Made by a program: the position numbers and the translations under genes. This document shows, piece after piece, positions 24,757 to 33,634 of a stretch of 64,000 bases of DNA (position 1 is the first letter of the stretch; each line of letters starts with the position of its first letter). The notes under the pieces were generated by a model. That model did not search any database and had not been told where the DNA came from. It saw nothing but the letters and a program-made list of their open reading frames with translations. Source of the stretch: CAVPHV01 sp963704825 (GTDB lineage: Bacteria; Actinomycetota; Acidimicrobiia; Spongiisociales; UBA5794); contig CAVPHV010000017.1 of assembly GCA_963704825.1 (NCBI GenBank), positions 1 through 64,000 on the forward strand, in the 5' to 3' direction.

Positions 24757-25455
24757 CTACCAGTGCAAGTCGGCGACGTCGGCCTTCCCGCCACGAGGTG
24801 GCCCGTCGCTGACGATCTGCCCGCTGCTCAACTCGACGACGCGGTCAGCAATGCGGGAGATCTCTCGGTTGTGGGTGACGACGAGCACCGCACGGCCGTT
24901 GCCGGCGTGCTCCTGGAGCAGCCCGAGGATTTGGACTCCGGTTTGGAAGTCCAGTTCGCCCGTCGGTTCGTCGGCGAGCAGGATCGGGCTATCGGTTGCC
25001 AGGGCGCGGGCAATGGCCACTCGCTGTTGCTCTCCGCCGGAGAGCTCGTGGGGGAACCTGTCGAGCTTGTCGCCAAGCCCGACGCTGGCGAGCACCGTTG
25101 CCGCGTCTTGGTCCGATCCTCCGGCGTCGATGCCGAATCGTACGTTCTCGCGGGCGGTGAGCGCCGGGAAGAGGTTGAACGCCTGGAACACGAAGCTGAC
25201 GGAATTGCGCCGGAAGTCGAAGAGGCTGCGGCGGGTGGCCTCCGAGATGTCGACGCCGTTGACCCGGACGGTTCCGCTCGTCGCAGTGTCGAGTGCTCCG
25301 ACGATGTTGAGCAACGTCGTCTTGCCGCTGCCCGATGGGCCGAGCACAACGACGAACTCGCCTTCGTGGACGAAGAGCTCGACGTCGCCGAGCGCAGTAA
25401 CGGCGACCTCGCCGCGTCCGAAGCGCTTCGTCACGTCCTTGAGCTCAATGATCAT
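24757..25455 (-). CDS. ABC transporter ATP-binding protein (LolD/MacB type)
   Basis: A 232-residue ATPase. Walker A is GPSGSGKTTLLN, the Q-loop is in FVFQAFNLFP, the signature is ELSGGEQQRVAIARALA, Walker B is ILLADEPTGELD and the switch His is in VVTHNREISRIADR. The LADEPTG(E)LD form and length are those of the LolD/MacB/FtsE subfamily, which pairs with FtsX-like permeases. It lies between the regulator gene and the permease gene with short gaps, so all three form one operon. Confidence 0.93.
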   Translation of the reverse strand: MIIELKDVTKRFGRGEVAVTALGDVELFVHEGEFVVVLGPSGSGKTTLLNIVGALDTATSGTVRVNGVDISEATRRSLFDFRRNSVSFVFQAFNLFPALTARENVRFGIDAGGSDQDAATVLASVGLGDKLDRFPHELSGGEQQRVAIARALATDSPILLADEPTGELDFQTGVQILGLLQEHAGNGRAVLVVTHNREISRIADRVVELSSGQIVSDGPPRGGKADVADLHW

Positions 25456-25470
25456 GGCGGTTTCCTTTCC

Positions 25471-25932
25471 TCAATGGCTGGTCTTGAAGCGGTCGTGGAG
25501 TTCGACCAGCTCGCTCATGTACCAGTGATAGACCTCGTTGAACGCTTCGAGCCGGGGGCGGGCGTCCTCGCTCGTTCCGAACTGCTCGATGCCGGCCTCG
25601 GCGAGGTCTGAGGCTGCGGCCAGCTGATCGAGTTGCAGCCGGAGAAACGCCAGGACGGCTCCGGGGCGCATCGCGAAGTAGTCGCGGCGCTCTCCGGGGA
25701 TCCACTTGCGGTCGACAAGGCCGAGACGGATGAGATCGCGGGTGGCCATCGAGATGGACCCGGCGCTGGCCCCGAGGCGCTCCTGAAGTTCCATCGCCGT
25801 CACTTCGGGATCCTCGGTGATGAGAAGGTATCCCCAGATTCGGCCCGCCATGCGGGTGACACCGACGGCTTCGAAGAGCTGTCCCATCGACTCGGCGAAC
25901 TGGAGTTCCTCGGGCTGGATTTCGTAGGTCAC
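25471..25932 (-). CDS. GbsR/MarR-type transcriptional regulator
   Basis: A 153-residue winged-helix protein: ESMGQLFEAVGVTRMAGRIWGYLLITEDPEVTAMELQERLGASAGSISMATRDLI is a typical GbsR/MarR DNA-binding region, followed by an ERRDYFAMRPGAV wing and a helical dimer part. The GTG start has GGAGG eight bases upstream. It is the first gene of the operon with the ABC ATPase and permease, so it most likely controls their expression. A palindrome GTTTC-T-GAAAC at 25976-25986 is a likely operator. Confidence 0.82.
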   Translation of the reverse strand: MTYEIQPEELQFAESMGQLFEAVGVTRMAGRIWGYLLITEDPEVTAMELQERLGASAGSISMATRDLIRLGLVDRKWIPGERRDYFAMRPGAVLAFLRLQLDQLAAASDLAEAGIEQFGTSEDARPRLEAFNEVYHWYMSELVELHDRFKTSH

Positions 25933-25975
25933 GTCTTCGCCTCCGGGCGGGTCAGGTGTTTTGGAACTTTCAATA

Positions 25976-25986
25976 GTTTCTGAAAC
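25976..25986. promoter_or_regulatory. Likely operator of the MarR/ABC operon
   Basis: A perfect GTTTC-T-GAAAC palindrome lies 44 bp before the GTG start, in the only AT-rich patch of this intergenic region. A further CTTTC half lies 8 bp to its left. Position and symmetry suit a dimeric winged-helix repressor. Confidence 0.45.
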
Positions 25987-26139
25987 CTATGAGGGCGACG
26001 GTAGGGCCGGAAGTCCCTGATCTCTCCGGGGGCGTTGCCGGTTCGATGAATGGTCCCGGCCTAGATTCCCCGAATTGGCGCTGGCGCGAAAGCGTCAGAC
26101 CGGCAACTATGGCCCCCCGTCGATGGTGAGGAGATACCC

Positions 26140-26502
26140 ATGGAGAGCGACACCAATCCGGTCACGGACTTCGTTGATGAGTTCCAAATCAAGGGCGAGG
26201 AAGTCCTGACCAAGGTCCGAGAACTGGTCCACGAAGGCAACGTCCGTCGCATCGTCATCCAGAACGCCGACGGCAAGACGGTGCTCGAGGTCCCGCTCAC
26301 GGTCGGGGTGGTCGGCGCCCTCCTGCTGCCGACGGCGGCGGCGATCGGCGCGGTGGCCGCTCTGGTCACCGACTGCACGATCAAGGTGTTCCGCGAGGAA
26401 GAGCCGGCCGGCGACGTCCCGGACGTTGTCGAGGACGAAGCACCCGCGGACTCGGCACCTGCAGCCGATGACGCCACGGCAAGCCCGGAGGGCGAAGGCT
26501 GA
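26140..26502 (+). CDS. DUF4342 domain protein
   Basis: A 120-residue protein. EFQIKGEEVLTKVRELVHEGNVRRIVIQNADGKTVLEVPLTVGVVGALLLP is the DUF4342 core: an amphipathic helix, a short beta pair, then a membrane-seeking helix (about residues 50-80). The tail is acidic and Pro/Ala-rich (EEEPAGDVPDVVEDEAP). Its role is unknown; family members are small membrane-associated proteins. Its stop overlaps the start of the enoyl-CoA hydratase gene. Confidence 0.8.
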   Translation: MESDTNPVTDFVDEFQIKGEEVLTKVRELVHEGNVRRIVIQNADGKTVLEVPLTVGVVGALLLPTAAAIGAVAALVTDCTIKVFREEEPAGDVPDVVEDEAPADSAPAADDATASPEGEG

Positions 26503-27287
26503 TGATCAATCTCTCGGACCTCATCGTCTCGGTCGATGGACCGGTGGGTCGCCTTGCGATCAACCGTCCTACCAGGCTGAACGCCATGTCACTCGAGACT
26601 CAGCACGAGATCATCGCGGCGGCGACATGGTTCGACGAGCTCCCCGAAGTGAAGGTGGTGGTGATCTCAGGCGTCGGCGGCACCTTCAGCGCCGGCGTCG
26701 ATACCTCCGTGCTGGTCGACGTCGACGCCGACCCAGAGGCCGAGGCGCGTGATGACGCCGACCTTGGGCGCCGGATGGCGGAGGCCGTCGAGCAGATGGA
26801 CGCCATCACGGTGGCGGCCATCGAGGGTCATTGCATCGGTGGCGGGTTGGTCCTTGCCGCAGCGTGCGACCTGAGGATCGCGGTCGACTCCACGTACTTT
26901 GCGATCCCCGAGCTCGACGCCGGGATCCCGCTCGTCTGGGGCGGCATCCCTCGGTTGGTTCGGGAGCTGGGTCCTGCCCTGACCAAGGAGTTGGTGCTGA
27001 CGTGTCGTCCATTCACCGCTGAGGAAGCCAGCATGGCCGGGTTTGTCAATGACATTGTTGATGCGGGTCGGCTGGATGCGGCCGTCGACCGACTGGTGGC
27101 GAACCTGGCGGCTCGCCCCAAGCAACTGCTCGAATCCACGAAGAAGGCAGTGCACGCCGCCACGGAGGACTTGACCTCTACGGCCGGCGCCGCGGCCGAC
27201 GTCGATCTGCTCCTGGCGGCTCTGGCCGATCCGGAGTCGCGCCGGGCTGCCGCTGCCTACCTGGAGCGATTCAGCCCGCGGACGTAG
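26502..27287 (+). CDS. Enoyl-CoA hydratase/isomerase family protein
   Basis: A 261-residue crotonase-fold enzyme. RLAINRPTRLNAMS starts the fold. The first oxyanion-hole strand is SGVGGTFSAGVD, the second is AIEGHCIGGGLVLAAACDLRIA, and ELDAGIPLVWGGIPRLVRELG carries the usual catalytic-loop region. The residue equal to Glu164 of rat hydratase appears to be Pro/Leu (IPLVWGG), while a Glu lies earlier (PELDAG), so hydratase activity is uncertain and isomerase or thioester hydrolysis is possible. It overlaps the sulfotransferase gene tail-to-tail by 17 bp. Confidence 0.83.
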   Translation: MINLSDLIVSVDGPVGRLAINRPTRLNAMSLETQHEIIAAATWFDELPEVKVVVISGVGGTFSAGVDTSVLVDVDADPEAEARDDADLGRRMAEAVEQMDAITVAAIEGHCIGGGLVLAAACDLRIAVDSTYFAIPELDAGIPLVWGGIPRLVRELGPALTKELVLTCRPFTAEEASMAGFVNDIVDAGRLDAAVDRLVANLAARPKQLLESTKKAVHAATEDLTSTAGAAADVDLLLAALADPESRRAAAAYLERFSPRT

Positions 27288-28029
27288 TGACCGGGTCGAG
27301 CACGCCCCGTTCGATCAACCGCTGGCGTCGCCTGGTCGCGAACCGGTAGAGAGCGAGGTCCTTGGGGTGGTCGGCGTAGATTCGCTCTCGCAGTCGGTCG
27401 TCGAGGGTCAATTGGCGGGTCAGGTTCTGGTCGGCGGCGTGGTGGTCGAGTCCGGTCATGGACGTGGCCCCGGTGCCGGTGATCCGCCGGTTCTCCCAGG
27501 TGGTCGGCACTCCCATTGCCGCAAACACACCGGGCAGGTCGTCGTTGAGGTGATCGGTGGTACCGAGGAACCAGAACTCTCGGAGCGAGTCCTTCAACGC
27601 CGGCATGGTGTCGTCATCGAGGCGACGGCGCAGCCAGCGAAACATTGGATTGGGCTTGAGGCTTTCGTACCATTCCTCGAAACCGAGGTTGGCGTTCTGC
27701 GGCCGGGAGGTCCGGAAGTTGAACATCGAAACCAATCGGTCCGCCGGGTCCCGCACGAACGTCATATAGCGGATGGGACGGCCCGGCACGAGCGCAAGGT
27801 CGGCCTTGGATTTTGGCCCGGCGAGGACCAGCGTTTCGGCCCGCTCTTCCTCCGGACGTTCGGCGAACGGCGCCAGGTCGTTGCGAGTGCGGTAGTCCTC
27901 ACCCCACGGGCCAAGATCGACGACCTCTCGGTCCCATTCGAGGTTGGTTCGCAGGTGTGCGGTGACGGTGGTGCCGCCGGTCTTGGGGATGTGGATGAAG
28001 ACGTAGAGGGGTGAGAATTGCTCGGGCAT
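27271..28029 (-). CDS. Sulfotransferase family protein
   Basis: A 252-residue PAPS-dependent sulfotransferase. The 5'-phosphosulfate loop is HIPKTGGTTV (about 13-22) and the 3'-phosphate motif is RDPADRLVSMFNF. A GTTDHLNDDLPGVFAAMG segment follows. This layout fits the family-2 (carbohydrate or lipid head-group) sulfotransferases that act in the cytoplasm. The acceptor cannot be read from sequence. The arylsulfatase at the left of the window handles the reverse kind of chemistry but is far away, so no link is claimed. Confidence 0.8.
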   Translation of the reverse strand: MPEQFSPLYVFIHIPKTGGTTVTAHLRTNLEWDREVVDLGPWGEDYRTRNDLAPFAERPEEERAETLVLAGPKSKADLALVPGRPIRYMTFVRDPADRLVSMFNFRTSRPQNANLGFEEWYESLKPNPMFRWLRRRLDDDTMPALKDSLREFWFLGTTDHLNDDLPGVFAAMGVPTTWENRRITGTGATSMTGLDHHAADQNLTRQLTLDDRLRERIYADHPKDLALYRFATRRRQRLIERGVLDPVTTSAG

Positions 28030-28145
28030 GGTGGCTCCGATGAGAGGGGTGTCCTCTCACGGTAGCCGGACAGATTGATCTGGCCGGCGCCGCTCGTCGA
28101 TACGGTGATCGGGTCTGGAGTCGTCGGCAGCTACCGTTCAGAGCG

Positions 28146-28796
28146 ATGAGTGTGCAAAAACGGGCAGAACAGGTGGCCGCATCGGTCTTCACCGGCGGGC
28201 CGGCAAAACACTTCGAGGTGGCGGGTCGCAACCAACTCGCCGTTCTCCTCGAGCATGGCATGCAAACCTCATCGAACGTGCTCGACATCGGCTGTGGGGC
28301 TCTGCGCGGCGGATACTGGATCATGCGAGTCCTCGACCCCGGCCGCTACTTCGGGATCGAGCCAAACGCCGAGATGCTCCAGGCGGGATTGGACCACTTG
28401 GTCGAACCGGACGTCCTCGAGCGAGCCCGGCCCCGCTTCGACTACAACGACCAATTCGACTTCACCGTCTTTGGGGTCGAGTTCGACTTCTGCGTCGCGC
28501 GCTCTATTTGGACCCATTCGTCGAAGGCGCAGATTGAGGCCATGCTCGACGGCTTCGTGGCGACCGCCGCTCCCGGGGCCATGATGCTGGCCTCCATCCT
28601 GCCGGTCACCGAGGAGCGACCCGACTACAAGGGCGGGGCGTGGATCGGCCGCAGCCACCAGTCTGACGACCCTGGGACTGTTGCCCATGACTGGGCGTGG
28701 CTCGAAACCGTGTGTCGGGTGCGCGGGCTTTCGATTGCCGAGACCGGCCCGAACGTGCTCAACCAGGTCTGGGTGGAGGTGGCCCGCTCCGGTTGA
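28146..28796 (+). CDS. Class I SAM-dependent methyltransferase
   Basis: A 216-residue methyltransferase with SAM-binding motif I at NVLDIGCGALRGGYWI (residues 41-56) and YFGIEPNAEML as motif II; LVEPDVLER and FDFCVARSIWTHSSKAQI follow as the post-motifs. The substrate is unknown. It is divergent from the sulfotransferase gene, 116 bp apart, which may mean shared control and a joint tailoring role; this is inference. Confidence 0.8.
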   Translation: MSVQKRAEQVAASVFTGGPAKHFEVAGRNQLAVLLEHGMQTSSNVLDIGCGALRGGYWIMRVLDPGRYFGIEPNAEMLQAGLDHLVEPDVLERARPRFDYNDQFDFTVFGVEFDFCVARSIWTHSSKAQIEAMLDGFVATAAPGAMMLASILPVTEERPDYKGGAWIGRSHQSDDPGTVAHDWAWLETVCRVRGLSIAETGPNVLNQVWVEVARSG

Positions 28797-28806
28797 GGCG
28801 CCGACG

Positions 28807-29631
28807 CTACCCGTCGATACCGACGCCGAGTAGGCGTTCTCGACTCAGTGCTTTTGACCCGCTGACGAGCCCGATGATGGCAAGCACCCAGGCGACGGCG
28901 CCGACGGTAAAGGCCGCCACCGTTGGGTCGTAGAGCAGGCCGCTGGCGATGGCATACGAGGCGATGATGATCGGAAGCGAAACGAGGCTGGCCGCCTGCT
29001 GCGCCGCGGCGGTGCTCTTCACGCGAGCCGATACCCACAAGATGATCGATAGGGCAATGGCGATGAATGGGGGCACCACCCACAGGATCAGCAGCCACCA
29101 GCCGGCGGTCGGGAAGAACCATCCGCCCATTTCGGGCCCGACTCGGAAGTTCACGATGAGGGAGTACGCCGTGAACCCGATCGCCGTCGCCAAGTAGCCG
29201 GGGATGAGGCTGGCAATCAGCTTGCCGAGGTAGATCTCGGTGTCGGTGAGGGGGGAGTGAGCGAGGAACTCGCCGGTGCCGCGCTCCCGTTCGCCGACGA
29301 TGGTCTGCGCCCCGACCGCCGACGAGATGGTCAGGGGAACGATGATCGCAATCGGGGCCAACAGGTAGACGGCAAATGCGTAGGCGGCCTGCGCCTCAGG
29401 TGTGTCGCCCCGGAGATTGTCTTGGATGGGGCCGGGCAGCGCGTTGAGTACCCCGCCGACCTGCTCGACGATGTTGCTGCCGGTGATGCCGGTGATCATC
29501 GACAGGAGCACGAACGGCATGATGACGAAGAAGATCCCAGAAAGCAGCGCCATCGGGATCCAGTAGTCGCGGCTCTTGAACAGGCGCTTCAGGTCGATGC
29601 GGGCCATGATCATGACCTTGTGCCAGCTCAT
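28807..29631 (-). CDS. ABC-2 type transporter permease
   Basis: A 274-residue membrane protein with about six helices. The N-terminal RIDLKRLFKSRDYWIPMAL and the QTIVGERERGTGEFLAHSPLTDTEIYLGKLIAS segment (the coupling region of ABC-2 permeases) are clear. It overlaps the ATPase gene that precedes it in transcription by four bases (ATGA), so the pair makes one exporter. The substrate is unknown. Confidence 0.85.
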   Translation of the reverse strand: MSWHKVMIMARIDLKRLFKSRDYWIPMALLSGIFFVIMPFVLLSMITGITGSNIVEQVGGVLNALPGPIQDNLRGDTPEAQAAYAFAVYLLAPIAIIVPLTISSAVGAQTIVGERERGTGEFLAHSPLTDTEIYLGKLIASLIPGYLATAIGFTAYSLIVNFRVGPEMGGWFFPTAGWWLLILWVVPPFIAIALSIILWVSARVKSTAAAQQAASLVSLPIIIASYAIASGLLYDPTVAAFTVGAVAWVLAIIGLVSGSKALSRERLLGVGIDG

Positions 29632-30560
29632 GATTCCTCCCGTAACGAGCGCTGCATCTCGAAGTACAAATGCTCCAGGGTGGGGAGCTGCGGCTCGACC
29701 CGAGTGAGTCGGGTACCACCGTTGACCATGTCCGTGACGAGGTCGGGGAGAGCGTCAATATCCTCGAGAGTGAGGTGGAGGGCTCCGTTCCATTCGGCTC
29801 GCATCACGGCAGGATGTGCGGCGATGTTGTCGAGCGTCGGCCGGTTCTCGGCATCGACGACGACCTTGGGGTGCTTCATGTAGGCGGCGGCGAGTTGGGT
29901 GGGGTGCCCGGCGGCCTGGGCCTTGCCGGCGCCCATCAGCACCACTTGGTCGGCGATGCCTTCGGCTTCGTGGAGCAGGTGGGTGCACATGACGATGGTG
30001 CGGCCTTTGCCGGCGAGTTCGCGGATCATCTCGAGCACGGCCCGCGACGACTCGGGGTCCAGACCCGCGGTCGGTTCGTCGAGGAGCAGGATCTCGGGGT
30101 CGTGGACGACGGCACGGGCCAGGGCGAGCCTGGTGCGCATCCCGGTGGAGTAGCCGCCGACCTCCTGGTCGAGGGCGTAGGTGATGCCAAAGCGTTCGGC
30201 CGCCTCGTAGATCGTCGACTTGGGGACGCCGTAGATCTCGGCGGTGAACGACAGGTTCTCCTCACCGGTGAGGCGGTCCCACATCGCAGGCTTGGGAGCC
30301 ACAACCCCGATGCGGCCGCGGAGCTGGTCGCCTTCGATCATGGGATCTTCGCCGAGGACCCGCACGGCGCCGCTGTTGGAGCGCAATGCCCCGGTGATGA
30401 TGCGGACGGTGGTGGTCTTGCCGGCGCCGTTGGGTCCGAGCAGTACGGCCACCGACCCGGCAGGAACCGAGAGTGAGAGGCCGTCGAGGGCACGCACCGC
30501 GCCAAAGTTGCGCGTGACGTCGGTGAGTTCGATTGAGGGATCAGGCATGCCTGTATTCAT
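29628..30560 (-). CDS. ABC-2 type transporter ATP-binding protein
   Basis: A 310-residue ATPase. Walker A is GPNGAGKTTTVRI, signature YSTGMRTRLALARAVV, Walker B ILLLDEPTAGLDPES and switch MCTHLLHEAEGIADQVVLM. The C-terminal 80 residues are the regulatory tail common in drug and natural-product exporters. It pairs with the permease that follows. The ATG at 30560 is three bases from a GGAGG; the ATG at 30548 (MPDPSIELTD) is also possible. Confidence 0.9.
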   Translation of the reverse strand: MNTGMPDPSIELTDVTRNFGAVRALDGLSLSVPAGSVAVLLGPNGAGKTTTVRIITGALRSNSGAVRVLGEDPMIEGDQLRGRIGVVAPKPAMWDRLTGEENLSFTAEIYGVPKSTIYEAAERFGITYALDQEVGGYSTGMRTRLALARAVVHDPEILLLDEPTAGLDPESSRAVLEMIRELAGKGRTIVMCTHLLHEAEGIADQVVLMGAGKAQAAGHPTQLAAAYMKHPKVVVDAENRPTLDNIAAHPAVMRAEWNGALHLTLEDIDALPDLVTDMVNGGTRLTRVEPQLPTLEHLYFEMQRSLREES

Positions 30561-30684
30561 CGGCCTCCAGCGTACGAATCCTGAGACCCTATGCACTGAC
30601 CCATTTGGTGCTGTCGGCAATGGGCCTTGTCGGTTGTGTCAGTGGTCTCTGTACCAGGAGCCGACCGCGTGGTAGTGCTGAGAA

Positions 30685-31578
30685 ATGCTCGAACTCTGCG
30701 GTTTGCGCAAGCACTATCGCGATGTCACGGCTCTCGACGGACTCGATCTCACCATTGCCCCCGGCCAGATGCTGGGCTTCCTGGGGCCGAACGGGGCCGG
30801 CAAAACAACAGCGATGCGTTCGGTTTTTGGGCTGGTTCGGCCGGAAGCGGGCACCGTGGCGTGGGGCGGCCAACCGATCACAGCGCCCGTGCGGCGCCGA
30901 TTTGGCTACATGCCGGAAGAGCGGGGGCTCTACCCGAAGATGCGCGTGCACGATCAGCTGGTCTACTTCGGACGCTTGCACGGACTCACCGCCGCTGAGT
31001 CTGGCAAGGTCGCGGATCAATGGCTCGGCGAGCTTGGACTCGAAGAACGGGCGAATGCCAAGGTCGATGAACTCTCCCACGGCAATCAGCAACGAGTGCA
31101 ATTGATGGCTGCCCTGCTCCACAGCCCGGAGTTGTTGGTGCTTGACGAACCGTTCGTAGGGCTCGACCCGATTGCCTCAATGACCATGGCTCGGCTGCTT
31201 CGAGACCAGGCCGAGCGAGGAGTGGCCGTGCTGTTCTCCAGCCATCAGCTCGACGTCGTGGAAGACCTGTGCGAGGACGTCGTCATCGTGGATCACGGTC
31301 GAGTTGTGCTTGCCGGGAGAGTGTCCGAATTGCGGGCGGCTTCGACCAGGCGCTACCTCGACCTGGTGGTTGCGGACGCGGCGACGGCGGAGATGGTCGA
31401 TGGCATGCCCGGCGCCCACGTGGTTGATATCCGCGGTGATCGTGTCCGCCTTGTTGTCGACGAAGGGGCTGACCTTGCGGCATTGGCTGCCGCCGTTTCG
31501 GCGGTTGCTGAGATCACTCAATTCACCTATCAGCCACCCGCGCTGTCCGAAGTGTTCCGCGAGGCGGTGGCCTCATGA
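30685..31578 (+). CDS. ABC transporter ATP-binding protein (NatA-like)
   Basis: A 297-residue ATPase with Walker A GPNGAGKTTAMR, signature ELSHGNQQRVQLMAALLHSP (SHGNQQ instead of LSGGQ, a form known in NatA/YhaQ-like exporters), Walker B LLVLDEPFVGLDP and switch SSHQLDVVEDL. The C-terminal DUF4162-type domain (RRYLDLVVADAATAEM) follows. It overlaps the permease gene by four bases. It is divergent from the ABC-2 pair at 28807-30560. Confidence 0.9.
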   Translation: MLELCGLRKHYRDVTALDGLDLTIAPGQMLGFLGPNGAGKTTAMRSVFGLVRPEAGTVAWGGQPITAPVRRRFGYMPEERGLYPKMRVHDQLVYFGRLHGLTAAESGKVADQWLGELGLEERANAKVDELSHGNQQRVQLMAALLHSPELLVLDEPFVGLDPIASMTMARLLRDQAERGVAVLFSSHQLDVVEDLCEDVVIVDHGRVVLAGRVSELRAASTRRYLDLVVADAATAEMVDGMPGAHVVDIRGDRVRLVVDEGADLAALAAAVSAVAEITQFTYQPPALSEVFREAVAS

Positions 31579-32765
31579 GCGACTGGTCGGTGTTCTGGCT
31601 GGCGGTGCAGCGAGACCTCCGGGCGTGGCGCAAGCCGTTCCTCATCTCGTCTGCGGTGATCGTGATCGGGGTCGCCGCGCTGATGGTCGTGGTTACCTTG
31701 GTGCAGGGCGAAGACGAACAAACGGTCTTCACGGTGGGTCTGGTGGGCGATACCGCGTCCTCGATGCCTTCGGACATGGATGCCCTGTTCGGTCCTGACG
31801 CCGAAGTCACGTTCGTGTCGCTGCCCACCGTCGCCGCGGCAGAGGAGGCGCTGACCAGCGGCGACATCGGTGTCGCCGTCGTCGGGGCGAGCACGATGAT
31901 GGTGGGTCCCTCCACCTCAGACTGGCTCGCCGACACGACGTACCTCGCACTGGCCGGTGAGATCACGGCAGAGCGCGTTCAGGAATTGGGTTTGTCGGCG
32001 GCTGAGGCCGCCCGTCTGGCCGACCCAGGAATCCGGGTCGACGTTGTCGCCGGCGTGGAACAGGAAGGTCAGGCGGACGAGGTGGTTGCCACCATTGCGC
32101 TCATTGTGATGTTCATGGCGATTCTGGCCTACGGGCAGTGGATTGGATACGCCGTTGTCGAGGAGAAGGCGAACCGGGTGGTCGAGTTGCTGCTCGGCGC
32201 GGTGCGCCCTCACCACCTGATGGCGGCGAAGGTCGTCAGCATCGGCGCCCTGGGCCTGGCACAGGTCGGGTTGCTCGGTGCGGTCGTGCTCACCTTTGGC
32301 CTGGTCACCGATCGGATCGATGTGCCCCAGGTGGCCGGGTGGGCGGTGTTCTGGGTGCTGGTCTGGTTCATTCTCGGGTACGCCCTCTACGGCTGCATGT
32401 ATGCCGCCGGCGGTTCGCTGGCCTCGAACACACAAGAGGCGGGCAGTACCTTTGGGCCGCTGAGCCTCATCCTCGGCGTCGGCTACATGGGTGGGCTCAT
32501 CAGCATGTCGGCCGCCACCGACAGCCCGGTGCTGCGCGTGTTCTCCTTCATTCCGTTGTGGGCCCCGCTCACCATGCCGGCGCGCATCGTGCGTGGCTGG
32601 GCAGAGTGGTGGGAGGTTGGCCTGTCGTTGGCGCTGATGCTGGCGGCTACCTACGGCCTGGTTCGTTTCGCCGGCCGGGTGTACGTCGGCGGGGTTTCGC
32701 GGGCGACATCCAAGCTTGGCTGGCGCGAGGCGTGGCGCTCAAGCCGTGATGTCGTCCGCAGCTGA
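31575..32765 (+). CDS. ABC-2 type permease (NatB-like)
   Basis: A 396-residue membrane protein with one N-terminal helix (FLISSAVIVIGVAALMVVV), a large external domain (about 45-180), and five or six C-terminal helices. VIVMFMAILAYGQWIGYAVVEEKANRVVELLLGAVRPHHLMAAKV is the ABC-2 coupling segment. The layout and the SHGNQQ-type ATPase beside it fit NatAB-like Na+ or drug export systems. It ends one base before the first copy of the palindromic repeat. Confidence 0.86.
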   Translation: MSDWSVFWLAVQRDLRAWRKPFLISSAVIVIGVAALMVVVTLVQGEDEQTVFTVGLVGDTASSMPSDMDALFGPDAEVTFVSLPTVAAAEEALTSGDIGVAVVGASTMMVGPSTSDWLADTTYLALAGEITAERVQELGLSAAEAARLADPGIRVDVVAGVEQEGQADEVVATIALIVMFMAILAYGQWIGYAVVEEKANRVVELLLGAVRPHHLMAAKVVSIGALGLAQVGLLGAVVLTFGLVTDRIDVPQVAGWAVFWVLVWFILGYALYGCMYAAGGSLASNTQEAGSTFGPLSLILGVGYMGGLISMSAATDSPVLRVFSFIPLWAPLTMPARIVRGWAEWWEVGLSLALMLAATYGLVRFAGRVYVGGVSRATSKLGWREAWRSSRDVVRS

Positions 32766-32821
32766 CAGGGTTTTGGCGGACAATGGCGCAGCATGCTGCG
32801 CACATGTCCGCCAAAACCCTG
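32766..32821. repeat. GGCGGACA palindromic repeat, copy 1
   Basis: A 56-bp near-perfect palindrome: arms CAGGGTTTTGGCGGACA (17 bp) and a perfect centre GCGCAGCATGCTGCGC. It begins at the stop of the NatB-like gene and ends 49 bp before the SRAP gene. Further copies lie at 33579-33630 and 60514-60568. Confidence 0.9.
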
Positions 32822-32870
32822 TGGGACGCGAAGGTCTTCCATCGCGATGGCCAGGTGGGACAATGCCCCT

Positions 32871-33563
32871 ATGTGCGGCCGCTTTGTTCAATCCCAATCA
32901 CCCAACGTCTACGCCGAGTTCTTCGGTGCCGACGTCATCAAGACCGAGGAGTTGAAGGTGTCGTACAACGTGGCGCCGACCGATCCGGTCTACGCCATCG
33001 CCGAGCACGACGACCAGCGGATCTTGGGAACCTTCACGTGGGGACTGCTGCCGTTCTGGGCAAAGGACCGCAAGATGGCGGCCCGCAACATCAACGCTCG
33101 GGTCGAGACGGTTGCCGAGAAGTCGTCGTTCCGAGAGTCGTTCGAGCGTCGTCGCTGCCTGATCCCGGCCGACGGGTTCTACGAGTGGGAGGTCAAGCCC
33201 AAGGGCAAGCTGCCGCACTTCATCTACACGGCCGACAAGCGGCCGATGGCACTCGCCGGGTTGTGGGCCTCGTGGAAGGACCCCGAGACGGGCGAGCGGG
33301 TCCGCACCTGCACCATCCTCACCGGCGAGCCCAACGACCTGGTGGCACCGATCCACGACCGCATGCCGATCAGTCTGCCCCGGGGTCTCTGGAGCGTCTG
33401 GCTCGATCCGGACAACCACGACACCGGCGCTCTCGGCGAGTTACTGGCGACGCTGCGCAAACCCGACCTGGCCGAGCACCCGGTATCGACCCTCGTCAAC
33501 AAGGTCCAAAACAACGTTCCCGAACTGATCGCACCGCTCGAAACCGGTGCCGTAGACCTCTAA
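32871..33563 (+). CDS. SRAP/HMCES-family abasic-site protein (YedK-like)
   Basis: A 230-residue protein that should form a stable thiazolidine link with abasic sites in single-stranded DNA. The start is fixed by biology: Met-Cys2 must be exposed, and MCGRFVQS begins at 32871. The active-site set matches YedK: Cys2, Asn75 and Arg77 (NINARVET), Glu105 (DGFYEWE) and His162 (APIHDRMP). The length is typical. The gene is bracketed by two copies of the GGCGGACA palindrome, which makes a possible mobile or shared-control cassette. Confidence 0.93.
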   Translation: MCGRFVQSQSPNVYAEFFGADVIKTEELKVSYNVAPTDPVYAIAEHDDQRILGTFTWGLLPFWAKDRKMAARNINARVETVAEKSSFRESFERRRCLIPADGFYEWEVKPKGKLPHFIYTADKRPMALAGLWASWKDPETGERVRTCTILTGEPNDLVAPIHDRMPISLPRGLWSVWLDPDNHDTGALGELLATLRKPDLAEHPVSTLVNKVQNNVPELIAPLETGAVDL

Positions 33564-33578
33564 CCGTTGGCCCCAAAC

Positions 33579-33630
33579 GGGTTTTGGCGGACATCAGCGC
33601 ATCATGTTGCGCTCAGATCCGCCAAAACCC
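33579..33630. repeat. GGCGGACA palindromic repeat, copy 2
   Basis: A 52-bp inverted repeat with outer arms GGGTTTTGGCGGA and (A)TCCGCCAAAACCC and inner arms AGCGCA/TGCGCT around CATG. It lies 16 bp after the SRAP stop and ends five bases before the stop of the leftward gene, so it might also terminate both. Confidence 0.9.
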
Positions 33631-33634
33631 TCTC

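Noticed and set aside
24763..25611. Plus-strand frame across the ABC ATPase and regulator
   Set aside because: Antisense to genes with complete Walker and signature motifs.
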